A stretch of DNA of 50,515 bases from Streptomyces albipurpureus (GCF_023701525.1 NZ_JAMQAW010000078.1:1-50515), one strand, 5' to 3'; positions 17,564-26,066 are shown, counted from the first letter of the stretch. Translations and numbers: made by a program. The notes: generated by a model not told the origin, from the sequence alone.

Positions 17564-18388
17564 TCAGGCCGACGCCTCTGCGACGGCCTTGGCGGCCTTG
17601 GCCTCCGCGTGGGCCTTGCGGAAGGCATCGACCGCGAGCGCGTGGTCCCCTGAGGCGAAGCACTCCTTCTCGGTGGCGAGGGCCGCGTCGAGGGTGAGGT
17701 TGGCGGTGTCGAGCCAGATCCGGTTCAGCGCCTGCTTGGTGCCCTGGACGGCACGGACCGTGCCGCCGGCCAGCCGGGCCGCCAGGGTGCCCGCCTCTTC
17801 GAGCAGTTGCTCGGGCTCGACGACCCGGTTCACCAGGCCGATCCGCTCCGCCTCCACGGCGGTGAGCTTGTCACCGGTGAGCAGATACTCCTTGGCGCGC
17901 GCCATCCCAATCAGCCAGGGCCAGGCGATCAGACCGCCGTCACCGGCCACGACCCCCACGGTCACATGCGGGTCGGAGATGATCGCGGTTCGCGACATGA
18001 GGGTGATGTCGCAGAGCAGCGCGAGGGTCGCCCCGAGGCCGACGGCAGGCCCGTTGATTGCCGCGATGACCGGTTGAGGGACCTCCAGCAGATCGGTGAC
18101 GATCTTGCGGGCGTCCTTGAAGAAGGCGTCGAGCGCCGGGCCGGCCGTCGGCCGTGGGCCCTTGAGGACGTTACCGCCTGCGGAGAAGGCCTTGCCCCGC
18201 CCGGTCAGTACCACGGCGCGGACGTCGTCGTCCCTGCGGATCTCCGCGAAGACCCGGGCCAACTCGCTGTGCATCGGGATGTGGATCGCGTTGTACTCGT
18301 CGGGACGATTGAACTCCACCGTGAGCACGTGTCCATCGCGGTGGAAGGTCAAGTACTCATAACTGGAGTAGCGCGCGATGCCGTTCAT
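17564..18388 (-). CDS. echA: Enoyl-CoA hydratase/isomerase family protein
   Basis: A 274-residue crotonase-fold protein. The N-terminal strand (LTVEFNRPDEYNAIHIPM) is followed by the oxyanion-hole segments GKAFSAGGNVL and NGPAVGLGATLALLCDITLM. The usual second catalytic glutamate region reads DPHVTVGVVAGDGG, so the exact chemistry (hydratase, isomerase or other) is not fixed. It is the first gene of unit A; the ATG at 18388 lies 48 bases from one copy of the cluster operator and about 110 from another. In beta-oxidation it would hydrate trans-2-enoyl-CoA. Confidence 0.92.
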   Translation of the reverse strand: MNGIARYSSYEYLTFHRDGHVLTVEFNRPDEYNAIHIPMHSELARVFAEIRRDDDVRAVVLTGRGKAFSAGGNVLKGPRPTAGPALDAFFKDARKIVTDLLEVPQPVIAAINGPAVGLGATLALLCDITLMSRTAIISDPHVTVGVVAGDGGLIAWPWLIGMARAKEYLLTGDKLTAVEAERIGLVNRVVEPEQLLEEAGTLAARLAGGTVRAVQGTKQALNRIWLDTANLTLDAALATEKECFASGDHALAVDAFRKAHAEAKAAKAVAEASA

Positions 18389-18435
18389 ACAGTCCTCTTC
18401 CAGAGCTGAGCCAAGCCAGCTACTCGTTACACTAG

Positions 18436-18454
18436 ATCGATTCAAAATAAACTT
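18436..18454. promoter_or_regulatory. Cluster operator, variant copy, upstream of unit A
   Basis: On the minus strand this reads AAGTTTAT-TTTG-AATCGA, a weaker match to AAGTTAAT-N4-ATTAGC. It lies 48 bases upstream of the enoyl-CoA hydratase start, the same distance as in units B, D, E and F. It is paired with a better copy 47 bases further upstream. Confidence 0.5.
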
Positions 18455-18500
18455 AGATCGACATAGGACCCGACCTAGAGGGGTACGATTTTACGAGAGA

Positions 18501-18518
18501 GGCTAATCATCATTAACC
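18501..18518. promoter_or_regulatory. Cluster operator upstream of unit A
   Basis: GGCTAATC-ATC-ATTAACC here is, on the minus strand, GGTTAAT-GATG-ATTAGCC: arms GTTAAT and ATTAGC separated by four bases, one of the best copies. It lies about 113 bases upstream of the enoyl-CoA hydratase start. GCGTC follows four bases after ATTAAC, as at three other copies at similar spacing. Confidence 0.65.
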
Positions 18519-18644
18519 TAGGCGTCAATGGTGTGCCGGGTGGCCGCCGCCCGCAGGTGCTGTTGGTGCTCGCTCCGGGTCAGTGGCCTCCGCCGGGCGG
18601 TGGGCCGCTGCGAAGGCCGCGGCATCGTGTTCGGGCCTGACCAG

Positions 18645-18735
18645 TCAGGTCGCGATCAGCCCCGCGACCAGCAGGAGGGTGCCGAGTCCGACGAAGCCGG
18701 GCCGGTAGCCAGTCAGTGGGTGCGATGCGCTGTTC
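18645..18735 (-). pseudogene. Possible 3' remnant of an MFS transporter
   Basis: A short minus-strand frame ending at a stop at 18645 reads LVNSASHPLTGYRPGFVGLG followed by TLLLVAGLIAT. This resembles the last transmembrane segment of drug-efflux MFS proteins. No start or upstream body is present. It lies between unit A's promoter and the 3' end of the double TetR gene; the rest of 18519-18818 shows nothing I can assign. Confidence 0.35.
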
Positions 18736-18818
18736 ACCAGGGCGCGTTGACACCGCCCACGCTGTAGCAGGAGACCATCACGCCGGGCCGATCACCGGCT
18801 GTGTGGGCACACATCGCA

Positions 18819-18854
18819 ACGGGCCCGGTCCTCCCTGCGGAGGGCCGGGCCCGT
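18819..18854 (-). terminator. Strong hairpin terminator after the double TetR gene
   Basis: ACGGGCCCGG pairs perfectly with CCGGGCCCGT, and the enclosed 16 bases can pair further (CCTCC with GGAGG). It starts 17 bases beyond the stop of the minus-strand TetR gene and closes the long operon that begins with the P450. Confidence 0.8.
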
Positions 18855-18870
18855 GCTGTCTCCGGCTGGT

Positions 18871-20076
18871 TCAGTCCGACGAGGGCACGTCGGCGGGAAG
18901 TCCCAGCACGGCGCGGCCCAGTGTGACGATCTCGTCGCGGAGCGCGGGACGAGCCCAGATCTCACCGTTCTGGCTGAGCGTGCTCACCACACTGTGCGTC
19001 GCGTGGACCAGCAGCTCGGCCTCGGCCGGGAAAAGCTCGGGCCGGTGGCCGATGAGCAGCGCCGTCCACTCGGCCACGTAGTCGTGTTGCATCCGGCGGA
19101 CTGCCTGGCGCTCTTCCGCGGGTACGTTGACGATTTCGTGGAGCAGAGCCCTCATGGCGTCACCGTGCTGGATGCTGATCCGGACGAAAGAGTGCAGGGC
19201 GGCGTCGAGTGCCTGCCCGGGTTCCTCCGCGTACTCAAGGGCCGCCGAGAGGTCGAAGAGCATCGCCTCCAGGCAGCGGGTCAGCGCCGCGACCAGGATC
19301 GCCGACTTGCCGGCGAAGTGGTGATAGAGGCTGGGGCCGGCCATCCCGGCGGCGGCGGTGGCGATGTCCTCCATGCCGACCGCCTCATAGCCCCGCTCGG
19401 CGAAGAGCCGGGTGGCGACGGTGAGGACCGCCTCACGCCGAGAGACCGGAAGTAGCCGCCTGTACGGCACCGGCCGCAGGCCTCCCTCCGTGCCCTCCTC
19501 CCGTGGCTCAAGCCCGCGGAATTCGCAGATGGTCAAGGCAAGGTCGGTCATCAGCAGCCGGGCCCGCGCCGGTTCGACCTTCCCCGCGTGCTGGCTCATG
19601 GTGGCGAAGACGGCCATGACCGCCCTCAGCAGCAGCTCCACGAGATCGGCCGACAGCTCCGGACGGGATGTGGCGATCGCGGAACGCAGCGGCTCTATGG
19701 TGGCGACGTAACGCGCACGCAGCTCATGCCGCTGTTCCTGCGGCAGATGTGCCAGTTCCCGTTCCCACAACACGCCCGTATGGCGCCGGTCCAGCATGGC
19801 CACGGCGACGGCGTCGAGCATGCCGCGCAGATCGCGGAAGTCGCCGAGGAAGGGTTCGGTGTTCTTGTCGATCGCGTCGACCAGGGTGGCCTGCAGCAGC
19901 TCCTGCTTGCCCCGGAAATGCCGGTACAGGGCGGGGCCGGAGATGCCGACCGCTTCGGCGATGTCCGAGATGCCGACGTTGTGAAACCCGGACGTGCGGA
20001 ACTGCTCGGAGGCGGCAGCGATGATCTGCTGCTTCCGGTTCCGGGGGCGCGTGCTCCTCGGCCGGGCTTCGGTCAT
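18871..20076 (-). CDS. Tandem (double) TetR regulator in one chain; candidate regulator of the whole cluster
   Basis: A 401-residue protein made of two complete TetR units. Unit 1 has its helix-turn-helix at residues 36-55 (SDIAEAVGISGPALYRHF) and a ligand domain to about 195. Unit 2 has a helix-turn-helix at 234-254 (EDIATAAAGMAGPSLYHHF) and its own ligand domain to the end. Ordinary TetR proteins are about 200 residues and dimerise; here the dimer may be built into one chain. Unit 2 has one extra alanine in the turn. I use ATG 20076 (MTEARPRSTR); the frame is open further but not conserved. It is the last gene of unit B and the only recognised regulator inside the 11-46 kb cluster, so it is the obvious candidate to bind the shared operators, including its own. 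Confidence 0.88.
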   Translation of the reverse strand: MTEARPRSTRPRNRKQQIIAAASEQFRTSGFHNVGISDIAEAVGISGPALYRHFRGKQELLQATLVDAIDKNTEPFLGDFRDLRGMLDAVAVAMLDRRHTGVLWERELAHLPQEQRHELRARYVATIEPLRSAIATSRPELSADLVELLLRAVMAVFATMSQHAGKVEPARARLLMTDLALTICEFRGLEPREEGTEGGLRPVPYRRLLPVSRREAVLTVATRLFAERGYEAVGMEDIATAAAGMAGPSLYHHFAGKSAILVAALTRCLEAMLFDLSAALEYAEEPGQALDAALHSFVRISIQHGDAMRALLHEIVNVPAEERQAVRRMQHDYVAEWTALLIGHRPELFPAEAELLVHATHSVVSTLSQNGEIWARPALRDEIVTLGRAVLGLPADVPSSD

Positions 20077-20191
20077 CGGCTCGCTTTCTCCACTGTTCAG
20101 TTCCCCGCATCGGTAACAACCGATGGTAACCGCCCTGCCGGCCAGCCGTTCTCCGGTTCGTCGTTCTCCGGGCGGGCGGAAGAAGGCCGGG

Positions 20192-20977
20192 TCAGCGATA
20201 GAGGTGGAGGATGTGACCGGACATGAACTGCGAGTCCGGACAGGCCAGGTAGCGGACGGCGCGGGCCACGTCGGCCTCGGTGCCCACACCGGCCATGAGC
20301 GCCTCGGCACGCCGGGGGTCGCGCTCGCCGATCTCCCGGGCCCGCATCCGCAGCCGGCCGGTCGCGATGGGGCCGGGCGCGACGCAGTTGGCACGGACGC
20401 CCGACGCGGCGAGGTCGGCGGCCAGGTACCGGGTGTAGTGCATCACGGCGGCCTTGCTGACGCCGTAGTGCGCGTAGGTGGCGCTGTCGGTGGGCTGGAC
20501 CCCGGTCACCGAGCCCATGGTGACGATGGCGGGCCGATCGGCGCCGAGCAGGGCGGGCAGCGCGGCCTGCACCGTGGTGATGGTGCCGTAGAGGTTGCGG
20601 CGCATGACCTCGTCGAGTTGCTCCAGGTCGACGGCGGAGCCCCGGTTGCTGTCCAGGGGCCCGGATCCGCCGCCGGCGTTGCAGACCAGGGCGTTGAGAG
20701 AGCCCCACTCGCCGGTGATGCGCGCGACCAGGTCTTCCATCGCGGCCGTGTCGGTGGTGGATGCCTCGGCCGAGATGACCTTGGCGCCCGTGGCCTCCAA
20801 CTCGGTCATGACGGATTGCGTCTGATCGTCCTCGTAGGCGCGAAAACCCTCGAAGTCGACGTCGACGACGGCCACGTCGTAGCCGGCGCGGGCGAGTTCG
20901 AGTGCGACGGCCCGGCCGATACCGCGCGCGGCACCGGTCACCAGAGCGGTCCTCCTGCTGCTGTCAGACTCCTGCAT
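20192..20977 (-). CDS. Short-chain dehydrogenase/reductase
   Basis: A 261-residue SDR with the NAD(P) motif TGAARGIGRAVALELARAG (residues about 13-31), CNAGGGSG, the catalytic serine in VTMGSVTG, and YGVSK as the Tyr-Lys pair. The acidic residue after beta-2 (VVDVD) favours NAD. Likely a 3-hydroxyacyl-CoA dehydrogenase or other alcohol oxidation in the pathway. It lies between the racemase gene and the double TetR gene in unit B, about 115 bases from each. Substrate is not determined. Confidence 0.9.
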   Translation of the reverse strand: MQESDSSRRTALVTGAARGIGRAVALELARAGYDVAVVDVDFEGFRAYEDDQTQSVMTELEATGAKVISAEASTTDTAAMEDLVARITGEWGSLNALVCNAGGGSGPLDSNRGSAVDLEQLDEVMRRNLYGTITTVQAALPALLGADRPAIVTMGSVTGVQPTDSATYAHYGVSKAAVMHYTRYLAADLAASGVRANCVAPGPIATGRLRMRAREIGERDPRRAEALMAGVGTEADVARAVRYLACPDSQFMSGHILHLYR

Positions 20978-21096
20978 GTGGTCTCCCGACAATCGTGTGG
21001 TGGTGCCCGGCGAGATCAGCCGGACACGGTTGGGTGGCCAGGACAGGCCCGCCCGGCAAGATCCGTCAGAACCCGTCAGGATCCATCGGAAGCGGC

Positions 21097-22260
21097 CTAG
21101 CGAACGACGCCCTCGGCGCGCAGTTGGGCGACGGCTTCGGGGCTGTAGCCGGCCTGGGCCAGCACTTCGTCGGTGTGCGCCCCGACGACCGGCGCGGGCT
21201 CCGGCTCGGTGGCGGGTGTGTCCGAGAACCGGGGTACGGGCGCGGGCTCGATGCCGCCGTGCGCGCCGGTACGGAATGTTCCGCGGGCCACGTTGTGGGG
21301 GTGGTGCGGGGCCTCGGTCAACGAGAGGACCGGGCTCACACAGGCGCCCCGCCCTTCGAAGGTCCGCGCCCAGTCTTCGCGGGTACGACCCGCGAAGACC
21401 CGGGCGAGGGTCTCGCGCATGGCCGGCCACGCCGCGCGGTCGTACTGGTCGGCGAAGCGGGGGTCGCTGCCGAGCCCGAGGGTCTCCACCAGCGCCGTGT
21501 AGGAGCGCCGGTCGCCGATGCCGAGGGCGACATGGCGGTCGTCGGAGCAGCGGTAGACCCCGTACCAGGGGGAGCCGCCGTCGATGGTGTTGGACTCGCG
21601 CCGGTCCTGCCACCGGTCCTGGGCCAGGAAGCCGTGGACCATGGCCAAGAGGGAGGCTGAGCCGTCGGACATGGCCGCGTCGACCACCTGGCCGCGGCCG
21701 GTGGTGCGGGCGCTGACCAGCGCGCTGATCACGCCGAAGGCCATCAGCAGACCGCCGCCCATGTCGCCGATCAGGTTGAGTGGGATGACCGGAGTGTGGG
21801 CGGGCCCGATGGCGTGCAGCGCGCCGGTGAGGGCGACGAAGTTGATGTCGTGCCCGGGCTCGTGGGCGAGCGGCCCGTCCTGGCCCCAGCCCGTCATCCG
21901 GCCGTAGACCAGAGCACGGTTGTGGGCCAGCAGCGCCTCGGGGCCCACGCCGAGGCGTTCGGTGACGCCGGGGCGGAACCCCTCGATCACGATGTCCGTT
22001 TCGGTGGCGAGGGTGAGCACGATCCCGGTGCTGTCAGAGTGCTTGAGGTCGACGGTGATGGACCGCCGCCCGCGGTGCAGCACCGGCGCGGGGTTGTCCA
22101 GACCGGCCTCCTGCGGCCGGTCGATGCGGATCACGTCCGCGCCGAGGTCGCCGAGCAGCATCCCCGCGTACGGAGCGGGGCCGATGCCGCCGAGCTCCAG
22201 CACGCGTACGCCCGTCAGCGGACCGTTGGTGTCGAGACCCGTCCGGGTCAGGGTGTTCAT
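21097..22260 (-). CDS. mcr: Alpha-methylacyl-CoA racemase (CoA-transferase family III)
   Basis: A 387-residue member of the CaiB/BaiF family that matches the racemase branch closely: GWGQDGPLAHEPGHDINFVA then LTGALHAIG, and PLNLIGDMGGGLLMAFG. The two acid-base residues known from the Mycobacterium tuberculosis enzyme, His in GHDIN and Asp in IGDMGGG, are both present (H137, D166). It would interconvert 2R- and 2S-methylacyl-CoA so that acyl-CoA dehydrogenases can act. Its presence argues that the cluster substrate carries methyl branches or a 2-methyl intermediate. It follows the enoyl-CoA hydratase by 78 bases. Confidence 0.9.
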   Translation of the reverse strand: MNTLTRTGLDTNGPLTGVRVLELGGIGPAPYAGMLLGDLGADVIRIDRPQEAGLDNPAPVLHRGRRSITVDLKHSDSTGIVLTLATETDIVIEGFRPGVTERLGVGPEALLAHNRALVYGRMTGWGQDGPLAHEPGHDINFVALTGALHAIGPAHTPVIPLNLIGDMGGGLLMAFGVISALVSARTTGRGQVVDAAMSDGSASLLAMVHGFLAQDRWQDRRESNTIDGGSPWYGVYRCSDDRHVALGIGDRRSYTALVETLGLGSDPRFADQYDRAAWPAMRETLARVFAGRTREDWARTFEGRGACVSPVLSLTEAPHHPHNVARGTFRTGAHGGIEPAPVPRFSDTPATEPEPAPVVGAHTDEVLAQAGYSPEAVAQLRAEGVVR

Positions 22261-22338
22261 GGAGACACTCCTCGTTCTCGTGGATCGATCCCGGCCCACG
22301 CCCGCAGCTGGGGGCAGGGACGAGGGCGGGGCCGGTGG

Positions 22339-23133
22339 TCAGCCGGTCGCTCCGAAGCGGGGCGGGCGCTTCTCGATGAACGCCAGTCGCGCCTCCTCGG
22401 CGTCGGGCGACGCCGCGCACCAGGCGTAGGTCTCGGCTTCCAGCGGCAGGTAGTCACCGAGCGACAGGCTCTGGGCGGCGAGCAGGTTGCGCCGGGTCGA
22501 GGCGACCGCGTTCGGTGAGTAGGAGGCGATCCGGGCCGCGGTCTCCCGGACCTTCGTCGAGAGCTCCTCGGGCGGCAGTACTTCGTTGACCAGCCCGTAG
22601 TCGGCGATCTCCTGGCCTCGCAGCTTCGGTGAGAGCAGCATCAGCTCTCTGGCCTTGGCGGGGCCGACCAGCCGGGTCAGGTGCCAGGAAGCTCCCAGGT
22701 CGCCGGCGAAGGCGACCTTGATGAAGGCGGGGCTCAGCACGGTGGTCGTGTCGGCGTACCGGAAGTCGCAGCCTAGGGCGAAGGACATATGGGCGCCGGC
22801 GCAGCCGCCGCGGATCTCAGCGATGGTGGGGGTGTTCATGTCGTACATGAAGTGGACCAGCCGTGTGTAGTGAAGCAGCGAGGTCCGACCCTTGAGGTGG
22901 TCGCCTGGTGGGTACGGGGGCGGCGCGGTGTCGGCGTTGTCCCGGCCGACGCCCCAGTGGGCGCCGGTACTGGTGAAGACGACGGCGCCGACGGCCGGGT
23001 CGTTCTCGGAGCGCTCCAGCGCGTCGAGCAGGCCGTCGGCCATCTCGAACGTGAAGGAGTTGCGGCGCTCGGGACGGTTCATCGCGATGGTCGCGACGCC
23101 CTCGGCCACGGTGAAGACGACGGTGTCCGTCAT
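22339..23133 (-). CDS. Enoyl-CoA hydratase/isomerase family protein
   Basis: A 264-residue crotonase-fold protein: TIAMNRPERRNSFTFEMADG at the N-terminus, an oxyanion-hole region with VGRDNADTAPPPYPPG, and GGCAGAHMSFALGCDFRYA. The insertion between the usual GAGRD-like segment and helix 3 is proline-rich. It may act on a bulky or branched enoyl-CoA. It belongs to unit B, between the ferredoxin reductase (71 bases) and the racemase. Exact reaction uncertain within the superfamily. Confidence 0.9.
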   Translation of the reverse strand: MTDTVVFTVAEGVATIAMNRPERRNSFTFEMADGLLDALERSENDPAVGAVVFTSTGAHWGVGRDNADTAPPPYPPGDHLKGRTSLLHYTRLVHFMYDMNTPTIAEIRGGCAGAHMSFALGCDFRYADTTTVLSPAFIKVAFAGDLGASWHLTRLVGPAKARELMLLSPKLRGQEIADYGLVNEVLPPEELSTKVRETAARIASYSPNAVASTRRNLLAAQSLSLGDYLPLEAETYAWCAASPDAEEARLAFIEKRPPRFGATG

Positions 23134-23204
23134 GGTGTGTCTTTCTGCTCGAAGGGCATGAGGGGACCTGGATCGGCACGGCGGCGCGGGTTGGGTCTGT
23201 TCGG

Positions 23205-24401
23205 TCAGCCGTTCGCCGCCGCTGCCGCCGGGCGGGGCCACGGGGCCCGCTCGATGACCTGGGCGCGCAGTGCGCGCGCCTCGCGCGGCATGTTCCAGGT
23301 CACGCCTGCGGTGATCCGACCGTTCTGCCCGTAGACACCGGCGAAGGGGCCCCCGTCCGGGCCGCCGGAGACCACGGTGAAGTCGGCGTCGGCGCAGGGA
23401 CGGCCGTAGGCCTGGATCTTCACGTCGTACTGGTCGGTCCAGAAGTACGGCACCGGGGCGAACGGGAGCCGTCGGCCGAGCAGGGTGCGGGCGGCGGCCA
23501 TGCCCTGCTCCGTGGCGTTCATCCGGTGCTCCACCCGGATCCTGCCGTGGTCGGGGTGCACCCAGGACGCGACGTCCCCGGCCGCCACGATGCCCGGCGC
23601 GGCCTCGCAGAACTCGTCGCACAGCACACCGTCGCCGACCGGCAGACCGCTGTCGCGCAGCCACTCGACTGCGGGCACGGAGCCGATCGCGACGAGGACC
23701 ACCTCGGCGGGGATCTCCGAGCCGTCGTCCAGCCGCACTCCTGCGACCCGGCCCCGGTCCTCAGTAAAGCCCGTCACTCCGGTGTCGCAGCGCACATCGA
23801 CCCCGTGTGCGCGGTGTAGGGAGGCGACCCGGGAGGCGACATCGCCGCCCAGCTGACGCACCATCGGGGCGCTGAGCGGGTCCACGAGGGAGACCGGGCA
23901 GCCGAGTTCGCGCGCCACCGCGGCGGCCTCTGCGCCGAGGAACCCCGCGCCTATCACCACCACGGAGGGAACCGAGCGCAGGGAGTCTCGCAGCTTCAGC
24001 GCGTCCTCTAGGTCGCGCAGTGCGTGTACGCCGTCGAGCTCTCGCGCGAACGGTAGGCGGCGCGGTCGCACGCCGGTGGCGACGACCAGACCGTCGAACG
24101 GAACCTGAACGCCGTCCGCCAGCTCGATGGTGCGCCCCGCGACGTCCAGGCTGACTGCCTTCCGGCCGAGTAGCCACTCGGCGTCCAGCCCGTCGAGCGC
24201 CTCCGCAGGGCGCAGGGCGATCCGCTCGGGCTGCCATTCGCCCTTGAGGATCTGCTTGGAGAGGGGAGGTCGGTCGTACGGCGGATGCTGCTCCTCGCCG
24301 ATCAGCGTCAACCGCCCGGTGAAGCCCTCGCGGCGCAGGGTCTCGGCCGCGGTGAGTCCAGCCGCCGAGGCGCCGACCACGACGATCCGTGACAGCGTCA
24401 T
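23205..24401 (-). CDS. FAD/NAD-dependent ferredoxin reductase
   Basis: A 398-residue pyridine nucleotide-disulphide-type reductase. FAD motif VVVGASAAGLTAAETLRREG at the N-terminus, PPYDRPPLSKQ, the NAD motif VVVIGAGFLGAEAAAVAREL in the middle, and the second FAD contact GIVAAGDVASW. C-terminal domain like rubredoxin/putidaredoxin reductases (FWTDQYDVKIQAYG). It passes electrons from NAD(P)H to the ferredoxin encoded immediately upstream, with which it overlaps by ATGA. Together with the P450 it makes a complete class I electron chain. Confidence 0.94.
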   Translation of the reverse strand: MTLSRIVVVGASAAGLTAAETLRREGFTGRLTLIGEEQHPPYDRPPLSKQILKGEWQPERIALRPAEALDGLDAEWLLGRKAVSLDVAGRTIELADGVQVPFDGLVVATGVRPRRLPFARELDGVHALRDLEDALKLRDSLRSVPSVVVIGAGFLGAEAAAVARELGCPVSLVDPLSAPMVRQLGGDVASRVASLHRAHGVDVRCDTGVTGFTEDRGRVAGVRLDDGSEIPAEVVLVAIGSVPAVEWLRDSGLPVGDGVLCDEFCEAAPGIVAAGDVASWVHPDHGRIRVEHRMNATEQGMAAARTLLGRRLPFAPVPYFWTDQYDVKIQAYGRPCADADFTVVSGGPDGGPFAGVYGQNGRITAGVTWNMPREARALRAQVIERAPWPRPAAAAANG

Positions 24402-24595
24402 CGCTCGGCCACCGCGATGGCCACGGCGGGGCAGAGCAGGGCTGCCTCCTGGACTGACGCGTGCAGCTCCGATCCGGGGTTCTCCATCAGCAGGAAGGCC
24501 ACGCCGTCCTCGTCGCGCTGGTCGAACACCTCGGGCGCCGCGACCACGCACTGCCCGCCGCCGACGCACTTGGCCTCGTCGATGTGGATCTTCAT
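24398..24595 (-). CDS. 3Fe-4S ferredoxin
   Basis: A 65-residue ferredoxin with CVGGGQC at the front and LCPAVAI at the end, the cysteine pattern of single 3Fe-4S (P450-partner) ferredoxins. It is acidic, as expected. It lies 20 bases after the P450 gene and overlaps the reductase start, so stoichiometric co-translation is likely. It shuttles single electrons from the reductase to the P450. Confidence 0.93.
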   Translation of the reverse strand: MKIHIDEAKCVGGGQCVVAAPEVFDQRDEDGVAFLLMENPGSELHASVQEAALLCPAVAIAVAER

Positions 24596-24615
24596 GAGTC
24601 GAGGTCCTCTCGGTA

Positions 24616-25848
24616 TTACCAGGTCACCAGGAGCGAGTGAGCTCCGTAGATCGACATGTCGTGCTTGAAGTGGATGTCGCCGAGCGGCTCGGCGAGCGCC
24701 AGGGTGGGGATACGGCGGAACAGGGTGCTGAAGACGACCTGCAGCTCCACCCGGGCCAGTTGCTGCCCCAGGCACTGGTGCACGCCGAAGCCGAAGGCCA
24801 GGTGGTGGCGCGCGGGGCGGGTGACGTCCAGGTCGTCCGCCGGGAGCGTGGCATCGGTCTCGAACGCCGACGCGTCCCAGTTGGCGGTGTCGATCGGGCA
24901 GATGATGCCCTCGCCCTTGCGGATGAGCCGGCCGCCGATCTGGATGTCCTCGCCCGCCACGCGGCGCAGGCCGCTGTGGACGACCGTGAGGTAGCGCAGC
25001 AGCTCCTCGACGGTGCTCGCGATCAGCGCCGGGTCGTCGGTGGAACGCACCTTCTCCAGCTGGTCGGGGTGGGTCAGCAGGGCGGCCGTGCCGAGGGCGA
25101 TCATGTTCGCGGAGGTCTCGTGGCCCGCGGTGAGCAGCAGCAGGGCCATCTTCGCCAGCTCGTCGAGGCTGCGGATTCCGGGCTTCAGCTGTTCCTGGGC
25201 CAGCCGGCTGAGGAGGTCGTCGGCGGGCTCGGTGACCTTCTTGTCAAGCAGCCCGCTCAGCAGTTCGAGCAACTGGTCGGTGGCGGCGACGGTGTCCTCG
25301 GGGGTGGAGGCCCGGTCCACGAACGCCTTGGTGAGGCTGTGGAAGCTGTCCTGCGCGCTGTATGGGACGCCTAGCAGCTCGCAGATCATCAGCGACGGCA
25401 CGGGCAGGGCGAACGCCTCGACCAGGTCGACCGGCTTGGGGCCGGCCAGCATGTCGTCGAGCAACTTGTCGGTGATCGTCTGGATGTGCTCGCGCAGCGC
25501 CTGCATCCGCTTGGCGGTGAAGTCACGGGCCAGCACGCGACGGGGCTCGTCGTGCTCCACCGGGCCGTCGCTCGTGAAGAAGCTCTTGGCCCGCTTCCGG
25601 CGGGCCTGGATGGCGGCCGACTGGTGGGGAAAGTCCGGGTTGTCCGTGTCGGAGCTGATGGCCGGGTGGCTGAGCACGGCACGGATGTCCTCATGGCGGG
25701 TGACTAGCCAGGGCTCGCTGCCATTCCAGATGCGGACACGGGTGATGGGCGCGCTCTGCTGGAGGTCGAGGAGTGCCGACGGCGGGTCGAAGGGGCAGCG
25801 GGCGTCCCGTTCCATCGGAAACGCGGGGGGTGCGGTGGTGTGGGCCAT
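24616..25848 (-). CDS. Cytochrome P450 (CYP105-like)
   Basis: A 410-residue soluble P450. I-helix oxygen-activation motif LLLTAGHETSAN (AGHET at 241-245), the E-x-x-R pair in EELLR (282-285), PERF-region analogue DVTRPARHHLAF, and the heme loop FGFGVHQCLGQQLAR with the ligand cysteine at 359. ATG 25848 has a CAGGGAG ribosome site. It is the first gene of unit B with its own redox partners next to it, so it should be a self-sufficient monooxygenase module. In this setting it probably hydroxylates the hydrocarbon or acid entering the pathway (inference); family membership alone does not give the substrate. Confidence 0.95.
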   Translation of the reverse strand: MAHTTAPPAFPMERDARCPFDPPSALLDLQQSAPITRVRIWNGSEPWLVTRHEDIRAVLSHPAISSDTDNPDFPHQSAAIQARRKRAKSFFTSDGPVEHDEPRRVLARDFTAKRMQALREHIQTITDKLLDDMLAGPKPVDLVEAFALPVPSLMICELLGVPYSAQDSFHSLTKAFVDRASTPEDTVAATDQLLELLSGLLDKKVTEPADDLLSRLAQEQLKPGIRSLDELAKMALLLLTAGHETSANMIALGTAALLTHPDQLEKVRSTDDPALIASTVEELLRYLTVVHSGLRRVAGEDIQIGGRLIRKGEGIICPIDTANWDASAFETDATLPADDLDVTRPARHHLAFGFGVHQCLGQQLARVELQVVFSTLFRRIPTLALAEPLGDIHFKHDMSIYGAHSLLVTW

Positions 25849-25903
25849 GGGTTCTCCCTGGAGTCACGAGCGGAGCGCCGCCGCCCTCTCGGCCACTACT
25901 ATG

Positions 25904-25923
25904 ATTCGAATCATAATTAACTT
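25904..25923. promoter_or_regulatory. Cluster operator upstream of unit B (P450 operon)
   Basis: On the minus strand this reads AAGTTAAT-TATG-ATTCGA, 56 bases upstream of the P450 start. The overlapping stretch ATGATTCGAATCAT (25901-25914) is itself a perfect 14-bp palindrome, so this copy may have a second or alternative binding register. The double TetR gene is the last gene of the operon controlled here, consistent with autoregulation. Confidence 0.65.
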
Positions 25924-26066
25924 ACTATCGCCCATGTCAAGAGTTTCTCCACTACAGCGCACTATCGATCACAGACTTACCTCTAATCGCTGATCACATT
26001 TCAACCCACGGCGCGGACTGGGCCCCGCCGCCCGCAGAACCTTGACACCGCTCACCCTGAGGGTTG

